From positions 62,001 to 126,000 of the forward strand of contig JAQSEB010000107.1 in assembly GCA_030063045.1 (NCBI GenBank): DNA of 64,000 nucleotides, in the 5' to 3' direction. Source of the DNA: Pratylenchus scribneri. Its lineage: Eukaryota > Nematoda > Chromadorea > Rhabditida > Pratylenchidae. The translations under genes and the position numbers were made by a program. This document shows, piece by piece, positions 44,601 to 56,600 of the stretch; position 1 is the stretch's first letter; each line of letters opens with the position of its first letter. A model generated the notes under the pieces. It made no database searches. It saw only the letters and a program-made list of their open reading frames with translations, and was not told the DNA's origin.

Positions 44601-47600
44601 AATTCCACAAATTAAAAAAGCGACCCAAAATTTACTAAAAATTTGAAAAACAAAACCCAAAATTCCACCAAAAAATTCACCAAATTTTTTTAAAAAAATA
44701 TTCAAAATTCTCCAATTTAAAAGGAAAAATAAAAATTATCAAAATGAAATGCCAAAAAATTCATCAAAATTTTTTTAAAAATTCTCTAAATATTTTTAAA
44801 AATACCCAAAAATTCAACAAAAGCATCCCCAAAAATTCTTCAAATATTAAAAAAATTGTTCTCATTTATTAGGAGACCCTTTTACGCGCTGAACGCCAAT
44901 TCGGCGCCCCAATGGACGAAGCGGCGGTGGCCTCCCATTTTGAAGTGCGTGCCCGGCTCGCAATGATGGCCAAACAGTTCAAAAGGGCCGAACGCATTTG
45001 GCTGGAGAACAATGCCCTGTCGGAGGCAATTGAAATGTGGCGACGGCTGGGCGATTGGGAGGCGGCAATGGAGTTGGCCAGGGCTATGGTACGGGGTGGA
45101 ATAATTGTTGTTATAATTTGTTGCCGCCAATTTTTTTTTTTATAATTTTTTGGTTATTATATATCGTTTCGATTACTTTATTAATCAAAAAAATTATAAG
45201 AATTTAATAATTTTTAAAATTTTCATTTTAAATTAATTTCTTATGACAATGGTTAGTTGAATATTTTTTCTTTTAGCAGAAACATTATTGTTAATAAAAA
45301 TTATTTACAAGAATTTAATAATTCTATTAATTAAATAATTTTTTAATTCATCAATAAAGACACCAAATTTATATGCAAAAATGCTTTCTTTACAGTTTAA
45401 TATTATACATATGTAGAAAATAGTGTTTTTATGATATTTAGAAAGTATATTTTAAGAATTACTTTAATTTTGCATGTTTTTGCATTTTTTTTTTGACAAA
45501 AATTACACTACAAAAATGTAATAAAAACTTTAAAAATGCATATTTTAATCATTTTTTGATCAAAATTTGTTTTGTCTTTTGATATTTTACAAATCCGTTC
45601 TCTATTATATCATATTTTTAACAAAAATCATATGATAAAAATGTATGATTAAAAATTCCATATTTTATAAAATTTTGTCGAAATTTTCACGGCAATTTTT
45701 CGTTAACATAAAGGAAAGAGATCAAAAAATAAATTATATTTTTATAGAATTATCCAGAATCGGACTCCCTACGCGCCCAATATGAACGGCATTTATACGA
45801 AACTGGACAACAGGAAAAGGCCGCTGACTGAGGTAAATTTAAAAAAAAATTAAATTTTATTTTTTTAATTAATTAAAGTATTTTAATTATTTGATTAAAA
45901 ATATTTTTAATAAATTTAAATTTTATATTTTAATTTAATTTAATTTAATTTAAATTATTTTTAATAAATTCAAATTTAAATTTAATGTTTTAATTATTTA
46001 ATTTTTTTTATATTTTTTAAATTAATTTCCCCAGATAAAAATGCGCGAAGGTGACCAATGGGCAGCGTTGGAATTGTATTTAAACGCCAGCCAACCGGCT
46101 CAAGCCGTTCAACTCCTCCTGGATAATCGCACATTTTTAAGCCAAATTGCCTTAAAATCATCTTCGGAAGGGACAGAGGATGAAATGGGCGGAATATCGG
46201 AGAGAATATTCCAAGAATTGGAAAGGCATGAAATGTTCGATAAGGTCAGTTATAACAACAAAAATAAATTTAGAAAAATTTTAGTAAAATTTCTTATAAA
46301 ATTATAATAATTCCAAAAATCCAATTGAAAAATTTCAAAATAAATTTTTAAAAATTTTTGCAAAAAATTCTAATAAAAATTAATTATTTCCAATTTTTCT
46401 TGAAATATTCTAATGTGTTTCGAAAAGATAATTTTTTTAAATTATTATTATATTTTACAATGAAATTTTCTTCCAAAATATGTTCAAAAAATTTTATCAA
46501 AAATATGGAATAAATGCCAAAAAGATGCAAAAGAGGCCAGAGCCCTAAAAAATCCGGGCACTAATCTTAAATTAAAAAAAAATTCCAACAAAAATTTAGG
46601 CCGGTGAATTGCACGAAGCATTGGACCAACATGACAAGGCCTTTGAGCTGTATTGCCGCGGGCATTTGTATGGAAAGGCGATTCAGGCAATTTTATCATA
46701 TTTCAACAAATTAAAATATATTTTTGTTTTTTACTAATTTTAGATTGCCCGACTCAATTTTCCGGAACGCGTTGTCCAATTGGAGGAACAATGGGCGGAT
46801 TGGCTGTTTGGCCAAGGCATCTACGATGTGGCAATTCCCCACTATTTGGGTAATTTTTGGGCCATCATTAACAAAAAATTTAATAAATTAAAATTATATT
46901 TTTATATTATAATTTAATTAAAAATTAATTTCCAATGAATTTAATTTTTTTATTTTATAATTTAATTAAAAATTTATTAATTAATTTTTAATTTTATATT
47001 TTTATTTAATTTAATTAAAAATTTATTTTCTAATTAATTAATTTTATATTTTTTAAATTTAATTAAAAATTAATTTCTAATTTAATTTATTTATTTTATA
47101 ATTTAATTAAAAATAAATTAATTAATTAATGACATTTAATTTTATATTTTTATTTAATTTAATTAAAAATTAATTTCTATTGAATTTAATTTTTTATTAT
47201 TTAATTAAAAATTAATTTTTAATTAATAATTTTTTATTTTTTTATTTAATTAAAAATTAATTAATTAATTTTTAATGACATTTAATTTTATATTTTTATT
47301 TAATTTAATTAAAAATTAATTTCTATTGAATTTAATCTTTTATTATTTAATTAAAAATTAATTTTTAATTAATTAATTTTTATTTTTTAATTTAATTAAA
47401 AATTAATTAATTAATTTTTAATGACATTTTTTTCCCAAAAATTCCACACAGAAAGTGGCAACACAATTCGGGCCATCGATTCGGCAATTCATGCCCGAGA
47501 ATGGGAAAAAGCATTGGAAATTTTGGACGCATTGGAACAGCAGCCATCCGAATACACTGCACCATTTTTTGCCAAAATAGCCCAACATTTTGAGTTGAGC

Positions 47601-50600
47601 GGAGAATTGGATGTGAGTTTTTTTCGATTATTTTTATTTTTTTTTTCTATTTAATGTTGTTTTGTTCCTTAAGAGTCTAATTAAGAATTATTTATTTGAT
47701 TTTGAATTATTTATTTTGAATATTCCCTAAGGAAATGAGAGCCTTCTTCTTCTTGAGAGAATTGGTCTTAAATTTAGAGTTTTTTAAAATTTTTTTTAAT
47801 TGCTTTTTTCCTTTCATTCATTTACTGAGAATTTTAGAGATGTTTATTTATATTTATCATTAAGAGAATTTCCTTAGGAAAGTCAATGATGATTTAATTT
47901 TCTTTTTTTTTGTTGTTTAACCTACCTAAATTTTTTATTTTCCAGTGGGGTAACCCAATAGTCCGAATGGTTAGTGTCTACATTTTTGTTTTTGTATTCA
48001 AGGTTCGATACTTTTAGCATCGGAAATTTATTTATTTTTCCATACTGTTTATGTTTAACCGAATTTTATTTTTTTTTATTTAGAAGAGAACCCAATAGTC
48101 CATGTGGTTAGCATCTTTGATTTGTTTTTGGAGATTGAAGGTTCGATTCCCAGCATCGTCAAATAATATTTTTCCATCATTTTTATTCTAATTTATTTAT
48201 TTTTTAATTGATTGGTAGAGCCTTTTTGAGTGGTTAGCGTTCCGGTTTTGCTTTTTAGGATTCAATGTTCGAAATTTAGTACATTTTTAAACTAAATTTA
48301 TTCGAAATCTAGTTTCTGTTAGCCTAAATTTATTTTTTTTTACCAAAAATTAAATTAAATTTCACTTAAAAATTAAAAATTTATTTCAGAAAGCCGAATC
48401 ACTCTATGTAAATGCGGGCAAATTGGCGGAATCCATTGAAATGTACAACAAAGCTGGCCGATGGGTGGACGCATTCAAACTGGCAGCCGAACTTTTTGGC
48501 ATTGAACAAAGTAGGGAATTGTATACAGAAAAGGCTGCCCAATTGGTTGAGGAGAAAAAATTGGCCGATGCGGAAAAAGTGAGTTGAATGTTATATAATT
48601 TGTCATGGTTTGGTCATCAATTAAAGGGTATTAAACGGTTTAAACCAATTTTGGTTTGGTCAAAAATTAAAGGGTATTAAACGGTTTAAACCAATTTTGG
48701 TTTGGTCAACAATTAAAGGGTATTAAACGGTTTAAACCAATTTTGGTTTGGTCAAATTAAAGGGTATTAAACGGTTTAAACCAATTTTGGTTTGGTCATC
48801 AATTAAAGGGTATTAAACGGTTTAAACCAATTTTGGTTTGGTCAAATTAAAGGGTATTAAACGGTTTAAACCCATTTTGGTTTAATGGTTTAAAACTAAG
48901 TTAGAATTTGGTTAAACCCAGAACTATTGATTGTTTATAAGGTTTAGAATATTTTCGGTAATTTCAATGTTTATTCGGCAAATTAAAATGCCTAAAATCC
49001 TCTTTTTCCCCTTCATAGTTATTCATTGCATTGGGTGAACCGAACAAAGCAATTTCAATGTACAAAGAGGCCGACAGAACGGAGGATATGATGCGATTGA
49101 TGGGCCAATTCCATGCGGACGAAGTTCAAGTCGGAAAATTATTTTATCGAATTTTAAATAGTTTTCTTTAATTTAAGAATGCGCACAAAAGATTGGCCGA
49201 AGAGTTGGAGGCAAAAGGCGATTTGAGGGCAGCGGAGGAACAATTTTTGTTGGCCGGAAATTGGGTTGGTTTTTCATTGAAATTTTTATAAATTTAAAAA
49301 AAAATGTTTTAATATTTTCAATTTTTAATAAATATTTCTTTAAATTTTTTATAAAATTTTCAAAAAATATTTTTTAATTTTAAAAATTTTTATAAAAATT
49401 TATCAAAAAATATTTTCAAATTTTTTAAAATTTTTATAAAAATTATTTTCAATTTTCAATTTTATATTTTTTTTAATTTTTAAAAAAATATTTTGAAATT
49501 TTTGAAATTTTATAAAATTTATCAAAAATTTTTCAAAAAATTTTCAAAAAATATTTTTCAATTTTAAAATATTTTTAAAATTTTTTTATAAATTTTTCAA
49601 AAAATATATTTTTAATTTTAATTGAACCAAAAATTTTTTATCCAGGCCGCCGCTGTTGACATGTATCAACAAGCGGAACAATGGGCCGATGCCCATCGAT
49701 TGGCCAAGGCAGAAGGCGGTGAACGGGCACAAAAACAGGTCAAATAAAAAAATATTAAATATAGGAACAGATTTATAGGCCGAAAAATTAGTCTAATAAG
49801 TTTTTTCGTGAAATTTACTAAAATATGCTTCGAGTACCTCAAAATAGGTAATTTTACTTTTTATTGCATTTTTCTAATGAAATTTTCCCTCAAAAAAGTG
49901 CCAAAATAGATAAAATAGATCAAAAATTAAGTCAAAAACATGAAATAAATGCCCAAAAATATGCACCATCAAATCTGAAAATACAAAAAATAGGACAAAA
50001 TCCATAATAATGTATAATCAATTTAAAAAATAATAAATAAATTCATTAATTTTGAAGATTGTCTACCTTTGGGCAAAAAGTTTGGGCGGTGATGCGGCCG
50101 TCAAATTGTTGACTCGCCATGACCAATTGGAGGAGGCCATTGGCATGGCCGTCACCAAAAGGTTTTGAATTAATGAGAAATAAAATTTTAAAATTTTTTT
50201 CCTTAATAGTGATTTTGAATTTGCCTTTGAACTTTGCCGATTGGGCGCAGGCCATCGACTTCAATTTGTTCAACAAAAATATGCGGAACATTTGGAGGAT
50301 GAGGGCGAATTGGACAAGGCGGAGGTAGGCTTATGAAGAAATTATGGTATTTTTTGGATAGAAATTTTATTAAAAATTATTAGAGATTAAATGAAATTCA
50401 ATGGAATGATTTTAAGGTTATTAAAAAATTTTATTGCCCTTAAGGTATTAAAAAATAGGTTAAAAAGCATCGAATAAATTATTTAACGATGTTGGGTATC
50501 GAACCTTAAATTCTCATACGCAAAAAAGAAATAAAATTTGCGTTATTAAACATCATTGGAAAAATAATTTTATGAAGCTATGTTCGAATTTAAATCCCAA

Positions 50601-53600
50601 AAAAATTTAGACAATAAATCACTCAGCTATTAGGCTCTCCCATGGAAATAATAAGCATCACGGGAAAAATTAGTTGATGATGCTGGGTATCGAAACTTGA
50701 ATCCCCTCAAAAAAAGAACATAGGCGCTAATCAGCTAGACTATTGGGTTCTTTATCCGGAAAATAAATAATTTAAACAGTATGGAAAAAATATTTTCACT
50801 TTGCTAGGTATTGAACCTTCAAAATCCTTAAAAGCAAAAATGAAAACATTTTTTGGCAGGCTTTTTGCCCAAATTTTGGCCAAAACTTCTTGCAAAAAAT
50901 TAATTATATTTCAAAAAAATAATTTTCAGGAGCATTATTTGAAGGCTGGGAAAGCACGAGAGGCGGTCCTGATGCACACACATAACCAAAATTGGGATGC
51001 GGCCGAACGAATTGCACAGTTCGTTTTTAGGTTAAGTATTTTTCTCATCTAATTTTTAGAGAACATTGCCCCGAACAATTGCCTGAATTATTTGTTCAAA
51101 GAGCAAGAGTTGCGCTGGAACAGGTAATAGGGTTAAAAAATTATTTTAAAGATTTGAAAATTAGCCTAAAAAATTAATTAAAAATGATAAAAATTAACCA
51201 AAAATTATTTTTTAAAAAAAAGTAGAAAAAAATACAAAAAAAAATAATTGAAAATTGATGAATATTAGTACAAAAAATTAATTTTAAAAATGATAAAAAA
51301 ATCATCCCAAAAAAAATTTTTAATGATAAATATCAGATGAAAAATTATTTTAAAATGAGAAAATTGGAAAATTAAAAAGCCGAAAAATTTTTTAGAAAAT
51401 TAGCCCAAAAAATATTTCAATATATGATAAAAAAATTAACTCAGAAAAAATGAATAAAATCAGCCCAAAAAATATTTTAAAAAATGAGAAAAATTAGTTC
51501 AAAAAATAATTATTCGAAAAATAATATAAATAAATTTTCCTAGCGAGATTATGCCCGAGCAGAGAGTTTTCTGCTTCGTGCCAATCGTCCCGGCATCATT
51601 TTGGCATTCTACAGGGAATCAGCGATGTGGCCCGAGGCATTGCGAATTGCACGTGACTATTTACCCGATGAATTGCAACAATGCCAGGTCAGCAGGGGAA
51701 TAGGAAAAAAATTGAGGAAATTCAAAGGAAAATAATATCCAAAAAATTGAAACCAATATAGTAAATATTATTTCGAAATAGCGCAATTTATCGCCGAACC
51801 AACTTGTCACGAGCTCTTATAACTCATCAGGGACTGAACCAATTTTGATGATTTTGGTATCAAATTAAAGAGCGGACTTTTGGCTATCACTTGATATTAA
51901 TTTTATTTAAATTGATTGAGAATTGATGAAATAATGCACATAAAAATCATTTAAAATAACGGGTTTATAAATTAACGAAATTTTCAATGGCTTTTTGACA
52001 ATAACTACAAAGTTTCTGAATCAATTTTAATAAAATTAATTTTATTTGATAGCCATAAGTATGCTCTTAAATTTAGTACCAAAATTATCAAAAATTGGTA
52101 CAGTACTTGAAGAGTTAAAAGCGTTCGCGTCAAGTTAAATCGGTAACAAATTGGGTTTTAAGAATAATAAATAATTAAAAATATAAGTTGATAAATTAAT
52201 AATTAAATTTTTATAACATTTTTTTAAACAATTTTAAGTGCCATTTAATTTTTGTTTTTTTTTTGTTCAGTCCGATTACGAAGATTTCCAACTTCGTTCC
52301 GGCGCAAAGGGGGCTCAATCGTTGGTGGCACAAGCAAAGGAATGGGAAAGGCAGAATGAATATCGAAGGGCGGTGGAATGTTACATGCGATTGGGGATGG
52401 ACGATACGATGGTCGCACAACAACAACAGCAAGACCAACAATTGGTGGCACAATCATTGGCCAAGGCAAGTTGCACGACATGGAATTTTGAGGGAATTTA
52501 GCATATTTTTTGGAAGTGGAAATTATTAAAAAAAATTCAAATAATTAAATGAATTTTAGGAGAATTTTGGAACATTTTTTGGAGGAAGAAATTTATTTAA
52601 TTTTTAATTAATTAAATTAAATAAATTTTAGGAGAATTTTGGAACATTTTTTTGGAGGATACATTTATGAATAAAAAATTTTCGATTAATTAAATTAATT
52701 TTGGATTAAAATTTAAAAATTCTACAATTTTTTATAAATTGGAAAATAATATTTTTTATTTATATAATTTAGTAATAAAATTGTTTGGATCGAGAGCTGG
52801 GCCTAGACTCTCCTCCGGGCTTTCACCGGAGGATTAAGCCCCCAGTGGCCTGAATGGAGGATAGAGATTAAAGGGAATTGCTGGACTTTAAATTATTATT
52901 TATTTAACAATTAGGCGAAAATATATTTAATATTCATTATCATTAGTAATAAAATAATGTTAACACCCAAAAAAGACCGGGCAGGAAAAAGGTCTAATTT
53001 ATAAATGAGGATTGGGGCGCAAAATTTGATTGATAGAATAGTGAGATGATGGAGAAAAAGGTGGGAGTACAGTAGGATTAATAGGAAAGGCCCTTAGTTA
53101 GGCATTTTTTGGCATTGACAATATTGTCCTTCAATTAAATATTATTTCGCATTTTCACATTTTTATTTTTTCTTATTTGAAGGCTAAAAATTTGATAAAA
53201 TTCAAGGAATATTGAGAAAAATAATTTTCAATTAATTAAATTAATTCACTTTTGGTTAAAAATTCTATAATTTTGAAAAATAATATTTTGAAAATTTTTT
53301 AATATTATTTATTTTGAAGGCAGCCGAAATTATTGTAAAATTCCTGGGTGACTCAGAGGATGGAATGGATTTGTTGGTTCGAATTGGGCAACGCCAAATG
53401 GAATTGAGGCAATTTTTGGGTGCCGGCGAAACATTTTTGCTCGCCAATCGACCGACGGAATCAATTGAAGCTTTGCTTGATGCCCATGAATGGGCAAAAG
53501 CAAAAAGGGTAAAATTTCTTGATTAAATTGGTTAAAAATGAATTATCAAAAAATTAAAAAATAAAAATAATTAAATTAATTTAAAAATTAATTAATTAAT

Positions 53601-56600
53601 AAAAATTAATTTATTTAATAAAAAATAATAAAATTAATTAATTAAAAAATTAATTAATTAAAAAATAATAAAATTAATTAATTAAAATAAAAAATTAATT
53701 TAATTAAAAAATAAATAATCAAAAATTAAAAATATTAATTAATTAATAAAAAAAATTAATTAATTAAAAATTAAATTTAAAAAAATTAATTAATTAATTA
53801 ATCAAAAAATAATAAAATTAATTAATCAAAAAATAATTAAATTAATTAATTAAAAAATTATTTAGTAAAAAAATATTTATCCAAAAATAATTAAAACAGG
53901 TCGCCGAAGAATTGGCACCAGAAATGGAACAAACCGTTGAGGAAACCTATCGTCAATTCCTTCGTACTCATGGGCGAATTGGGTAAATCCACAATTAGGC
54001 AGCTTTCATATTTTTAATATTCCTTAAAGGGAACTCATCGATGTGGATGTGGTCGCCGCCATCGATATGTTGGTCCAAGCTGGCCAATGGGAAAAGGCAT
54101 TACAGACTGCCAGGCAGCAAAATGTAAAATATTATTTTAATTTATTTATTAAAATATTAATGTCGAAAATACATTAAAATTGCCGGAAAGATTATGTATA
54201 TCGGTTCAGAGTTTTATCATAACAATTGATAGACCCCATCAAGACGCATCATTTGATTATATTTTGATTTGGGTTTAACCAAATTCTGACTTAGTTTTGA
54301 ACCATAAATCCAAAATTGGTTTAAACCGTTTAATACCCTTTAATTGTTGACCAAACCAAAATTGGTTTAAACCGTTTAATACCCTTTAATTGTTGACCAA
54401 ACCAAAATTGGTTTAAACCGTTTAATACCCTTTAATTGTTGACCAAACCATGACAAATTATATACCATTCAATGTGTTTTGACCAGCTCTATCCAATTTG
54501 GGTATATTTGTTTTGTGAATGTAGGATAAACCCCACCTTAAACCATTAAAACTATTTTGAAAGTAAGTAACCATTTTTCGGCAATTTCAGTATTTTTTTG
54601 GCAAATTAAATTAATCTTGTTTATTAGTAAATATTTTTTTTGAATATTCCTATTTTCGAATTTTACCTAATTACTTTTTTTTCCAGCATCGTTCATTGCT
54701 TGACAAATATTTGGCCACTTATTCCACGGAATTACTTGCCGACGGCCAACATGAACAATTGCTGAGAATTTTGCGTAAATTTGGTGCCACCCCAAATCCA
54801 CAATTATTGCCAATTTATTCGAATCTTGTTGAAAAGGTAAAAGGTCGAGGGAATTTACATATAAATATAGGGCTGGTAAAAATAATTAGGTATATAAATC
54901 CAAAAATAAAAAATGTAAAAAATTTTTCAAATAAAAAAATGTAAAAAATTTTTCAAATAAAAAATTTTGAAGGAAACCCAACGAAAATTTTTGACGATAA
55001 AAAAAAGTCTAATGATAAATTTTTAAAAAAATTGTTTAATGAGAAACATTTTTAATGGTCTATTAGTGAAATTTTTTGCTAAAATGCACAAATTGGGAAA
55101 ATTTTGATCATAATCGTCTCTGATGGGAAACATTTTTGATTAGAATGTTCTATTGGGAAAAATAAATATTTAGATTTTTTTTGATGGTATTTTCTGAAAT
55201 TTTCAAATTGCCTTTTTTGCATAATTAATGAAAGATAGTTAAAACACTAAAAAAAATTCTCAGCCTTTAATTATAAAATAGTAAGAAATTTAATTTAGCT
55301 TCTAAATGAACGTCCAAATGCGAATACAAATAATTATGAATTGTTGGCAATATTGCGTGATTTGCTGTTGGAGGTGACACGCCAAATGGGCACATTGACT
55401 GGCAATGAGCCGCAATCAATCAGTCAACAAACCATTCTGGTAAGAATATTTTTTTCCATTTTTTGGGAAAATTTTTAAATTATTTTTTAAAATTTTATTT
55501 TAGAAATTTTTTTCATTGAATTTATAAAATTTTATTTTAGAAAGAACCAGCGGGCAAGCCCGCTGGTTCTTAAGGGGTGACGGAAGGAATACGTGGGTAG
55601 GTAGAAAGAAAGCGCTATCGCGCTTTAAAAGATTCCTAGGAGGGTTATGTTTAATATTAGAATCCATTCCCCACATTTCTGATAAAAATTCAACTCTCGC
55701 AGAACCGGTTTAAAAATTTGAACCGGTTTAATTTTCAAATTAAACCTCAAATTCGTGATCCCCATCATCGAAAACCCCTAAAAAAATTATTAGCCTTTGG
55801 TGGGATTCGAACCCGCGACTTCCGTTCCCATCCCCCCATCTTCGCCAATCGGCTATGAAGGAAAAAATGTCGAGGTACCAATTTTTGCCGGACTCCACAG
55901 CCATGGGTTTTGAAGATAGACCCCATAAACCATATATCATTTTGTATCTAAGACTCTAACTTAAAATCCTAGGATAACAATGGGTATCGAAAAATCAAAA
56001 GGAAAAAAGTTTTACCAGGGCAAACCGAAAAAGTTCAATTTTTGAAACCGGTTTTTGGCTAATATCTCGAAACCGAAAAAAGATTTTGGGAAAAACGGAT
56101 TTTTCTGGTATGTCCCATCTATATGGGAAACTTTTAAAAAAAAGATCTCGGAAATTGACCGGCTAGATTTTGCAAACTTGAAAAGAATTTACGAATTTCA
56201 AATTTTTTATATATATATATAATTTTGTTCATTGAATTTATAAAATTTTTTGCATTGAATTTTTAAAATTTTATTTTAGAAATTTTTTCATAAAAATTTT
56301 ATAATTTTATTTTAGAATTTTTTGCATTGAATTTTTTTTAAATTTTCTAGAAAATTAAATTTTTTTAAATTTTCTAGAAAATTGAATTTTTTTAAATTTT
56401 CTAGAAAATTGAATTTTTTTAAATTTTCTAGAAAAATGAATTTTTTTAAATTGTATTTTAGAATTTTTTATTGAATTTATAAAATTTTATTTTAGAAATT
56501 TTGTTCATTGAATTTATAAAATTTTTTGCATTGAATTTTTAAAATTTTATTTTAGAAATTTTTTCATAAAAATTTTATAATTTTATTTTAGAATTTTTTG

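Noticed and set aside
45200..47400. Very AT-rich stretches as a possible origin or matrix-attachment site
   Set aside because: Same composition as other introns in this window; no specific signal.
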